14,124 bases of DNA. Origin: UM-FILTER-42-9 sp038063775 (GTDB lineage: Bacteria > Patescibacteriota > Minisyncoccia > Moranbacterales > UBA2206). Shown one piece after another: positions 1 through 4,349 of this stretch. Made by a program: the position numbers and the translations under genes. The stretch is taken from positions 1 to 14,124 of the forward strand of contig JBBTUK010000011.1 of the NCBI GenBank assembly GCA_038063775.1, in the 5' to 3' direction. Each line of letters starts with the position of its first letter. The first letter of the stretch is position 1. Under the pieces are notes generated by a model that was not told the DNA's origin, did not search any database, and saw only the letters and a program-made list of their open reading frames with translations.

Positions 1-58
1 GGGTAAGCCTAAAGCTTACGTATATAATACTACCAGATTCGCATTTTATGTCAATAGA

Positions 59-67
59 TGTGGATAA
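59..67 (-). promoter_or_regulatory. Perfect DnaA box (TTATCCACA on the minus strand)
   Basis: The + strand reads TGTGGATAA, the exact complement of the consensus DnaA box. It lies 20 bp upstream of the -35 element at 88-93. DnaA binds such 9-mers at origins and at some promoters. A second perfect box is at 695-703, also just upstream of a promoter. Binding is inferred from sequence only. Confidence 0.5.
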
Positions 68-87
68 ATCCATTTTTAGCCTTATTC

Positions 88-116
88 TTGACACTTTTTA
101 GGAGATAATATATCAT
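88..116 (+). promoter_or_regulatory. Sigma-70 type promoter upstream of the inverted-repeat element and hypothetical gene
   Basis: A consensus -35 TTGACA (88-93) is followed by a 17-bp spacer and a -10 TATCAT (111-116, 5 of 6 matches). Transcription would start near 121-123, about 20 nt before the inverted-repeat element at 140-289 and about 165 nt before the ATG at 287. This is the strongest promoter match seen in the window. The orientation fits the hypothetical gene at 287-565. Confidence 0.65.
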
Positions 117-143
117 TTCTAAGGTAAGCTAAAAAATCCTATG

Positions 144-285
144 CCCGGTAGTGAAATTTCGACCGAGTCCCAAGGGGACTCAAAAAGCTGGGCACATAAA
201 GTTAATAGCAAGCAATAAAGAAATAAGTAAACGCTAGATATCGGCTAGTTGCTTAATAGGCAATTGTCGAAATTCTACTACCGGG
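144..285. mobile_element. MITE-like inverted-repeat element (20-bp ends, TATG flanks), alternatively a structured leader RNA
   Basis: The ends 144-163 and 266-285 are inverted repeats matching at 18 of 20 positions (CCCGGTAGT...AATTTCGAC and its complement). TATG directly flanks both sides (140-143 and 286-289), as a 4-bp target-site duplication would. The 142-bp unit encodes no transposase, which fits a miniature non-autonomous element. Inside is a hairpin at 165-181 (GAGTCCC/GGGACTC) and a pairing of AAGCAA (209-214) with TTGCTT (249-254). As RNA, 143-149 could instead pair with 187-193, giving a competing fold. It lies wholly in the predicted 5' leader of the gene at 287. It could therefore be an inserted repeat, a regulatory leader or a small RNA; no known RNA family was recognised. 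Confidence 0.5.
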
Positions 286-286
286 T

Positions 287-565
287 ATGTTAGACAAAAA
301 ACTCAAAGAAGCGCTAGAACTTTTGGGCGGGAAAGCCATCATCAAGGACGCCGACCAGCTCTATATTTTGATGACCGTTAAGGAATTCAAGAAAATGAGG
401 CAGGAGGGCATCGGAGGCTTGACAAAGCAGGAGCTGATTGATAGAATCAACAATGATATTGCCGCTTGGAAATCTTCTCAAGAAGAAGACAAGCTGAGTG
501 CGTTGAATCTGGACGATGTCGGCAAAAAGGGAACAGACGAGGTTCATTATGAAAGGGCTGTTTAG
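287..565 (+). CDS. Hypothetical protein, 92 aa
   Basis: I do not recognise a named family. The protein is soluble and charged, with no signal peptide or membrane segment. Residues 1-12 look helical. Residues about 14-37 (GGKAIIKDADQLYILMTVKE and on) resemble a small beta-rich unit running into a helix. Residues 46-65 (LTKQELIDRINNDIAAWKSS) look like an amphipathic helix, and the acidic tail is probably disordered. This layout recalls short antitoxin-like or adaptor-like proteins, but that is only an impression. The ATG lies in the right-hand TATG flank of the inverted-repeat element and has no Shine-Dalgarno sequence in front. The gene ends directly at the REP-like sequence. The promoter at 88-116 would drive it. 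Codon use looks like that of its neighbours, so it is probably a real gene. Confidence 0.65.
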   Translation: MLDKKLKEALELLGGKAIIKDADQLYILMTVKEFKKMRQEGIGGLTKQELIDRINNDIAAWKSSQEEDKLSALNLDDVGKKGTDEVHYERAV

Positions 566-566
566 A

Positions 567-602
567 TCCCTCGGCAAGCTCGGGATGACCCGAGGCGGGT
601 CA
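567..602. repeat. REP-like palindromic repeat with hairpin
   Basis: Right after the stop codon the sequence reads CCCTCGGCAAGCTCGGGATG. This resembles dispersed palindromic intergenic repeats of the type CCTTCGACAAGCTCAGGATGAC seen in many bacterial genomes (from memory, not searched). It contains a 7-bp hairpin, TGACCCG (586-592) with CGGGTCA (596-602) around a 3-nt loop. No T-run follows, so it is not a standard terminator, although it may protect the 3' end of the upstream mRNA. Confidence 0.5.
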
Positions 603-603
603 C

Positions 604-612
604 TTATCCACC
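604..612 (+). promoter_or_regulatory. Near-consensus DnaA box
   Basis: TTATCCACC matches the DnaA box TTATCCACA at 8 of 9 positions. It sits between the two REP-like hairpins. It would be weak alone and is listed because two perfect boxes lie in the same noncoding region. Confidence 0.25.
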
Positions 613-649
613 CCGTAAAATAATCCGCTAATGGCGGATCATCACGGGG
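611..649. repeat. Compound stem-loop next to the REP-like repeat
   Basis: An outer stem CCCCGT (611-616)/ACGGGG (644-649) encloses a 6-bp stem ATCCGC (623-628)/GCGGAT (634-639) with a TAATG loop. It is followed by A-rich rather than T-rich sequence, so it does not look like an intrinsic terminator for + strand transcripts. With the hairpin at 586-602 it forms a paired-hairpin intergenic unit. Confidence 0.45.
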
Positions 650-694
650 CAAGCAAGAAAGGCAATAAAAAAACAAAATTTCCAGCAGGTCAGT

Positions 695-703
695 TTATCC
701 ACA
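695..703 (+). promoter_or_regulatory. Perfect DnaA box upstream of the tuf promoter
   Basis: TTATCCACA matches the consensus exactly and ends 18 bp before the predicted tuf -35 element. Together with the box at 59-67 this suggests either DnaA-responsive promoters or part of an origin-like or titration region. Only the sequence match supports this. Confidence 0.5.
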
Positions 704-721
704 GCTTAAAAAACGGAAGAC

Positions 722-749
722 TTGCAAAAATCTGAAATTATAGTAGAAT
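722..749 (+). promoter_or_regulatory. Predicted tuf promoter
   Basis: A -35 TTGCAA (722-727, 4 of 6 matches), a 16-bp spacer and a -10 TAGAAT (744-749, 5 of 6) predict a start near 756 and a leader of about 100 nt. It is the best promoter match between the hypothetical gene and tuf, and could drive tuf and the genes behind it. Confidence 0.55.
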
Positions 750-786
750 AGTTTCTGTAATACAAAGTAATTAAATAATATATTAA

Positions 787-825
787 ATTCGTAATTTATT
801 TGCGAATCCGGTGTTTTATTCCGGA
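787..825 (+). promoter_or_regulatory. Two stem-loops in the tuf 5' leader
   Basis: ATTCGTAA (787-794) can pair with TTGCGAAT (800-807; one G-U pair) around a TTTAT loop. TCCGG (807-811) can pair with CCGGA (821-825). They share position 807, so one pair is lost if both form. They lie 32 nt or more before the tuf ATG. There is no T-run, so attenuation is not indicated. The function is unknown. Confidence 0.3.
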
Positions 826-856
826 ATTAAAGCGTAAATAATGCGACTAAAAAAGT

Positions 857-2050
857 ATGGCAGCAGAACAATTTCAGCGAAATAAACCTCATGTGAACGT
901 GGGAACTATCGGTCATGTTGATCATGGAAAAACCACATTGACAGCGGCGATTCTCAAGGTGCTTAGCTACACCGGAAAAGCCAAGCCAAAAGGCGTGGAT
1001 GAAATTGATAAGGCACCTGAAGAAAGGGAGCGCGGCATTACCATTGCCACTGCTCACTGCGAATACGAATCTGACGCGCGGCACTATGCTCATGTGGACT
1101 GTCCAGGACATGCTGACTACATCAAGAATATGATTACCGGAGCCGCCCAAATGGACGGAGCCATTTTAGTCGTGGCGGCGACTGACGGTCCGATGCCGCA
1201 AACCAGAGAGCATATCCTTCTAGCCAAGCAGGTAGGCGTGCCGGAAATCGTCGTGTTTTTGAACAAAGTTGATATGGTGGATGATCCGGAACTTATTGAT
1301 TTAGTTGAGGCGGAAGTGAGAGAACTGTTGACTAAATATGAGTTTGACGGTGAAAAGGCTACTGTTATCAGAGGCTCTGCCTTGAAAGCGCTGGAATCTA
1401 AGTCAGCTGAAGATGAAGCTACCAAGCCCATTTTGGAATTAATCGCGGCACTGGACACAAAGATTCCTGAACCAGTCAGAGAAATTGAAAAACCATACCT
1501 GATGCCGATTGAAGATATTTTCTCAATTGAAGGAAGAGGAACGGTAGTCACCGGAAGAATTGAAAGAGGCGTTGTCAATATCAACGAAGAAGTGGAAATT
1601 GTCGGATTGCGTCCCACACAAAAGACAACAGTTACCGGAATTGAAATGTTCAATAAATCTCTTGACCGGGGACAAGCCGGAGACAATGCCGGAGTGCTTC
1701 TACGGGGAACCAAGAAAGAAGATGTTGAAAGAGGACAAGTTTTAGCGAAACCGGGATCCATCACTCCACATACCGATTTTGAAGCCGAAACCTATATTCT
1801 AACCAAGGAGGAAGGCGGAAGGCATACTCCGTTCTTCAAAGGCTATAAGCCGCAGTTCTATGTAAGGACAACTGATGTTACGGGAGAAGTTATCTTGCCG
1901 GAAGGAACTGAAATGGTTATGCCTGGAGACACGGTTAATTTTTCGGTCAAACTGATTGCCCCGGTTGCTATGGAAGAAGGAATGAGATTCGCAATCCGCG
2001 AAGGCGGGCGCACTGTCGGGGCCGGAGTAGTTACAAAAATTTTGAAATAA
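857..2050 (+). CDS. tuf: Elongation factor Tu
   Basis: EF-Tu is the GTPase that delivers aminoacyl-tRNA to the ribosomal A site. At 397 aa it has the usual full length. The G domain shows GHVDHGKT (about 19-26), the switch I stretch EERERGITIAT (about 55-65), DCPGH (81-85) and NKVD (136-139), with GSAL near 174. Domains 2 and 3 follow (EDIFSIEGRGTVVTGR; GDTVNFSVKLIAP), and the protein ends in the typical GAGVVTKILK. The start is the ATG giving the standard N-terminal stretch before KPHVNVGTIGHVDHG; only A-rich sequence precedes it, with no Shine-Dalgarno. In many bacteria tuf follows rpsL-rpsG-fusA, but here a hypothetical gene lies upstream. The 159-bp spacer to rpsJ carries a palindrome and a structured leader, so tuf may be partly uncoupled from rpsJ. 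Confidence 0.98.
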   Translation: MAAEQFQRNKPHVNVGTIGHVDHGKTTLTAAILKVLSYTGKAKPKGVDEIDKAPEERERGITIATAHCEYESDARHYAHVDCPGHADYIKNMITGAAQMDGAILVVAATDGPMPQTREHILLAKQVGVPEIVVFLNKVDMVDDPELIDLVEAEVRELLTKYEFDGEKATVIRGSALKALESKSAEDEATKPILELIAALDTKIPEPVREIEKPYLMPIEDIFSIEGRGTVVTGRIERGVVNINEEVEIVGLRPTQKTTVTGIEMFNKSLDRGQAGDNAGVLLRGTKKEDVERGQVLAKPGSITPHTDFEAETYILTKEEGGRHTPFFKGYKPQFYVRTTDVTGEVILPEGTEMVMPGDTVNFSVKLIAPVAMEEGMRFAIREGGRTVGAGVVTKILK

Positions 2051-2059
2051 GTTTTCTTT

Positions 2060-2089
2060 TAGTCCTGTCAGTCGTGACTGACAGGATTA
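2060..2089. repeat. Near-perfect 30-bp palindrome after tuf
   Basis: Arms 2060-2073 and 2076-2089 are complementary over 14 bp (one G-U pair), with TCCTGTCAGTC opposite GACTGACAGGA and a 2-nt centre. It starts 10 nt after the tuf stop. The T-rich stretch lies before rather than after the palindrome, so it is not a classic intrinsic terminator in either direction. It could stabilise or process the tuf 3' end, or bind a dimeric protein as DNA. Confidence 0.6.
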
Positions 2090-2098
2090 TAAAGTAAA

Positions 2099-2189
2099 CC
2101 TCCACACCAAAATTCTCAAAAATTACTGCGGGTGTGGCATTGAAAATCAAGATTTAGTTTAAGGGTTTTGGTGTGTGGGTAAATTTTTT
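2099..2189 (+). promoter_or_regulatory. Candidate attenuator-like leader of rpsJ with two exclusive hairpins
   Basis: CCACACC (2102-2108) can pair with GGTGTGG (2131-2137), giving a 7-bp hairpin. It can instead join a longer stem, CACACCAAAA (2103-2112) with TTTTGGTGTG (2166-2175), extended by further pairs up to 2180. The second stem is followed after a few nucleotides by a T6 tract (2184-2189). Competing stems before a U-tract are typical of transcription attenuators, and E. coli controls its S10 operon through a leader bound by L4. Whether this leader acts in the same way is inference. The ATG follows 20 nt after the T6 tract. Confidence 0.4.
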
Positions 2190-2209
2190 CAGTATAAATT
2201 CATTAAAAA

Positions 2210-2536
2210 ATGGCTAAAAAGGAAGAAGAAGTAAAATCAAGGATCCGGATCAAGCTCAAGGCCTACGATCATAAAATTATTGATCAGTCAGCCAAGCAAA
2301 TTGTTGAAACGGTACAGCGTTCGGGAGCAAAAATAGCCGGGCCGGTTCCTTTGCCGACGGAAATAAGGAAGTTTACGGTGAACAAGTCGACCTTTGTGCA
2401 CAAAGACGCGCGAGATCAATATGAAATGCGGATGCACAAGCGGTTGATTGATATTTTGGAATCAACACCTAAAACAATTGACAGTCTGACCAATCTTGAT
2501 TTGCCGGCTGGAGTGGATATTGAAATAAAAATGTGA
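2210..2536 (+). CDS. rpsJ: 30S ribosomal protein S10
   Basis: S10 (uS10) is part of the 30S head and also acts in NusB-dependent antitermination. The 108-aa product is near the usual 100-105 aa, with a short charged N-terminal addition (MAKKEEEVKS). Family features are RIRIKLKAYDHKIIDQSA (about 11-28), the GPVPLPTEIRKFTV loop region (about 45-58) and the KDARDQYEMRMHKRLIDI stretch near 65-82. It ends in the typical GVDIEIKM. The ATG is preceded only by A-rich sequence. It is the only gene here ending in TGA, and the ending at the expected residue supports UGA as stop. It heads the S10 operon but is separated from rplC by 188 bp of structured spacer. Confidence 0.97.
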   Translation: MAKKEEEVKSRIRIKLKAYDHKIIDQSAKQIVETVQRSGAKIAGPVPLPTEIRKFTVNKSTFVHKDARDQYEMRMHKRLIDILESTPKTIDSLTNLDLPAGVDIEIKM

Positions 2537-2542
2537 CATCTT

Positions 2543-2585
2543 TACGAATATACTAATACAGCAGCTATAAATTCGTATATTAGTA
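2543..2585. repeat. Crossed inverted words in the rpsJ-rplC spacer
   Basis: TACGAAT (2543-2549) is complementary to ATTCGTA (2571-2577), and TACTAAT (2551-2557) to ATTAGTA (2579-2585). The words occur in the same order on both sides, so the two 7-bp pairings cross and could form together only as a pseudoknot. Words of the CGAAT/CTAAT type recur in other spacers here, so a repeat origin is equally likely. Confidence 0.45.
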
Positions 2586-2603
2586 ATTAGTAGAGAAATA
2601 GAC

Positions 2604-2687
2604 CTAGTTAAAGTCCAAAGATATAAAAATCCGCGGATACTCAACTAGCCAGGGTGATTTAAAACTAAGCTCGAAAGAGTTTGGACT
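2604..2687 (+). promoter_or_regulatory. Candidate pseudoknot leader RNA upstream of rplC
   Basis: Stem 1 pairs CTAGTT (2604-2609) with AACTAG (2643-2648). Stem 2 pairs AGTCCAAA (2612-2619) with TTTGGACT (2680-2687). The stems interlock as an H-type pseudoknot. Stem 2 uses bases also needed by the hairpin AAGCTC-GAAA-GAGTTT (2667-2682) and by the terminator-type hairpin at 2685-2703. The region can therefore switch between a pseudoknot form and a terminator form. This is the layout of a riboswitch or ribosomal-protein autoregulatory leader; L3 or L4, encoded next, would be natural ligands. No known RNA family was recognised and no covariation has been tested. Confidence 0.45.
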
Positions 2688-2708
2688 GGCTCACGAGACC
2701 AGTTTTTT
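2685..2708 (+). terminator. Terminator-type hairpin with T6 tract before rplC (possible attenuator)
   Basis: ACTGG (2685-2689) pairs with CCAGT (2699-2703), extended inside by CTC (2690-2692)/GAG (2695-2697) with one bulged A. Six T follow at 2703-2708. It ends 16 nt before the rplC ATG, inside an operon that must normally be read through, which argues for conditional termination. AGCCAG (2647-2652) can pair with CTGGCT (2686-2691), and AAAACT (2661-2666) with AGTTTT (2701-2706); either would block it. Confidence 0.55.
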
Positions 2709-2724
2709 GTTTAAAAAAGCGACT

Positions 2725-3288
2725 ATGACAAAATTTATTTTAGGAAAAAAAATAGGAATGACTACTATTTATGGCGATGCACAAGAAGCGCTTAATATTA
2801 CTTTGGTGGAATGTCCTGCCAATAAGGTATCGCTTATAAGGACCAAGGGAAAAGACAACTACGACGCTATCCAGGTTGAAATTAAAAAAAACAAAAACAA
2901 AAATTTTAAAAAAGAATTCAGGGTTTCGGCTATTGAAAATAAGGCCGCAGACAGCTTGGGAGTGGAAATTTTCAATGTCGGGGACATTGTAACTATCAGC
3001 GGCAAAAGCAAGTCCAAAGGTTTTCAGGGGGTAGTCAAAAGGCATGGATTTAAAGGAGCTCCAAAATCCCACGGGCATAAGCACGACCTGCGCGCTCCCG
3101 GATCAATCGGATCGGGATTTCCGGAACACGTTACCAAGGGTAAAAGAATGGCTGGAAGGATGGGCGGGAAAAGGGCGACCAGCAAAAATGTGAAAGTCGT
3201 TTATATCGATAAGGAGAAAAGCTTACTGGGGCTTCAGGGCCCTGTTCCTGGAATTCCCGGGAACATCGTGGAGATTTTTATCAAATAA
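2725..3288 (+). CDS. rplC: 50S ribosomal protein L3
   Basis: L3 (uL3) is an early-assembly 50S protein that reaches the peptidyl transferase centre. I place the start at ATG 2725 because translation then begins MTKFILGKKIGM, the usual L3 opening; an in-frame TTG at 2707 would add six residues and start in the T6 tract of the hairpin. The 187-aa product is somewhat shorter than the common 205-210 aa. It contains SKGFQGVVKRHGFKG, whose Gln corresponds to the residue methylated by PrmB in E. coli, then the HGHKHDLRAPGSIG loop and GKRMAGRMGGKR. It ends in VPGIPGNIVEIFIK. rplD follows after 4 bp. The possible attenuator at 2604-2708 would control rplC and everything behind it. Confidence 0.96.
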   Translation: MTKFILGKKIGMTTIYGDAQEALNITLVECPANKVSLIRTKGKDNYDAIQVEIKKNKNKNFKKEFRVSAIENKAADSLGVEIFNVGDIVTISGKSKSKGFQGVVKRHGFKGAPKSHGHKHDLRAPGSIGSGFPEHVTKGKRMAGRMGGKRATSKNVKVVYIDKEKSLLGLQGPVPGIPGNIVEIFIK

Positions 3289-3292
3289 AATT

Positions 3293-3922
3293 ATGCCGTC
3301 AGCAATTGTTTATAACTGGGAAGGGGAAAAAAGCGAAGAGTTAAAGCTGGACGACTCAGTTTTCGGTCTTCCGGAAAACGACGATTTAGTTCATCAAGTT
3401 TATGTCGCGCTTATGGCGAATAAAAGGCAAGTTTTGGCGGATACGAAAAACCGTCGGGAACGCGCCGGATCCGGCATCAAGCCGTGGAGACAAAAAGGCA
3501 CAGGTAGAGCCAGAGTCGGTTCAGTGCGGACGCCCATTTGGAGAAAAGGGGGAGTAGTTTTCGGACCCACCAGCGACAGAAATTTCAAGAAAAAAGTCAA
3601 TAAAAAAATGAATGCCAAGGCCATCGCAGTCGTTCTGAGCGGAAAATTGCGGGACAAAGAAGTTATAGTTATCGATAAGTTCAATCTGAAAGAAAAGAAA
3701 ACAAAAAAAATGGCCGAAGGGCTGAAAAAATTTAATCTCAAGGGAAGCATCCTGCTCAGTTTTTCCAGCGAAGAAAAAGATTTGCGGGTTGCCAGCAGAA
3801 ATTTGCCGAAGGTCAAAAATATTTTAACAAATCAGTTGAATGTTCTGGATTTACTGAATAATAAAAATGTTATTTTTTCCAAAGAGTCGGTCAAATACTT
3901 GGAAAATAAGTATAAAAAATAG
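3293..3922 (+). CDS. rplD: 50S ribosomal protein L4
   Basis: L4 (uL4) binds 23S rRNA, and its long loop lines the exit tunnel. In E. coli it also represses the S10 operon. The 209-aa product has the family length of about 200-210 aa. The extended tunnel loop is clear around residues 42-80: ANKRQVLADTKNRRERAGSG, then KPWRQKGTGRARVGSVRTPI and the GGVVFGP motif. The C-terminal domain carries KVNKKMNAKAIAVVLS and ends in a Lys-rich tail. It starts 4 bp after rplC without a Shine-Dalgarno, so translational coupling with rplC is likely. As a known autoregulator in other bacteria, it is a candidate ligand for the leaders before rpsJ or rplC. Confidence 0.96.
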   Translation: MPSAIVYNWEGEKSEELKLDDSVFGLPENDDLVHQVYVALMANKRQVLADTKNRRERAGSGIKPWRQKGTGRARVGSVRTPIWRKGGVVFGPTSDRNFKKKVNKKMNAKAIAVVLSGKLRDKEVIVIDKFNLKEKKTKKMAEGLKKFNLKGSILLSFSSEEKDLRVASRNLPKVKNILTNQLNVLDLLNNKNVIFSKESVKYLENKYKK

Positions 3923-3928
3923 AGAAAA

Positions 3929-4285
3929 ATGGAAGAATCAAGCAAAAAAAAGGAAGAAAATGATAAAGGCGTAGAAAGCAGGGGGATTGTTTCAGATGCG
4001 GCGCTGGCTAATAGAGTTTTAATCGCGCCTTGGATTACGGAAGCCGCTACTACTTCCATGGAACTGAACAAATATATTTTCAAAGTTGCTCTATGCTCTA
4101 ACAAAGCTCAAATCAAAAAGGCCATCGAAGACTTGTATAAAGTGAAAGTTATGGCGGTAAACACGGTAAAGATAGCAAAAAAAGCGAGAAATTATGGTAA
4201 AACACCAGGTTGGAAATCCGGATTTAAAAAAGCCATTATAACTGTAAAAGCAGGCGATAAAATTGAGCTGTTTGAAGGAGTATAA
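3929..4285 (+). CDS. rplW: 50S ribosomal protein L23 with N-terminal extension
   Basis: L23 (uL23) sits at the tunnel exit and is the docking site for trigger factor and SRP. The core starts near residue 28 with the family pattern NRVLIAPWITEAAT and continues through YIFKVALCSNKAQIKKAIEDLYKVKV. It ends with the basic loop KKARNYGKTPGWKSGFKKA and the final strand. The length of 118 aa against about 95-100 aa reflects an N-terminal extension of some 26 residues rich in Lys, Glu and Ser (MEESSKKKEENDKGVESRGI). The ATG is 6 bp after the rplD stop, which supports the long form; no closer start fits the spacing as well. The extension would project near the tunnel exit, an inference from known structures. 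Confidence 0.95.
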   Translation: MEESSKKKEENDKGVESRGIVSDAALANRVLIAPWITEAATTSMELNKYIFKVALCSNKAQIKKAIEDLYKVKVMAVNTVKIAKKARNYGKTPGWKSGFKKAIITVKAGDKIELFEGV

Positions 4286-4349
4286 AATAGTTTATAGAAT
4301 TAATAAATATTCATAAGCCAAAAATCACAAACTAAGAACCGATAAAGAA

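Noticed and set aside
3..19. Small hairpin GTAAGC/GCTTAC at the window edge
   Set aside because: Six pairs, no T-run, and no context to the left.
24..54. Possible leftward promoter (minus-strand TTGACA at 49-54, TATTAT at 24-29)
   Set aside because: The 19-bp spacer is too long for a good promoter and the target gene would be outside the window.
144..285. tmRNA, RNase P RNA, SRP RNA or 6S RNA
   Set aside because: None of the hallmark motifs that I know for tmRNA, RNase P or SRP RNA is present, and the 6S layout of one long interrupted hairpin does not fit well.
314..676. 120-residue minus-strand frame over the hypothetical gene and REP-like repeats
   Set aside because: About a third of it is a translation of the palindromic repeats, and the rest is antisense to the better-supported + strand frame.
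1117..1764. 215-residue minus-strand frame within tuf
   Set aside because: Antisense shadow of a certain EF-Tu gene; Ser/Pro/Ile-rich with no recognisable domain.
2060..2089. tuf terminator
   Set aside because: The palindrome is strong but no T-run follows on either strand; kept as a palindrome instead.
2168..2198. Possible rpsJ promoter (TTGGTG and TATAAA)
   Set aside because: The -35 is weak and the spacer is 19 bp.
2534..2536. UGA recoded as glycine (Gracilibacteria/SR1 code)
   Set aside because: The TGA falls exactly at the expected S10 end, and read-through would add an unrelated tail.
2707..2724. TTG 2707 as the rplC start
   Set aside because: ATG 2725 gives the conserved L3 opening, and the TTG is inside the T-run of the terminator-type hairpin.
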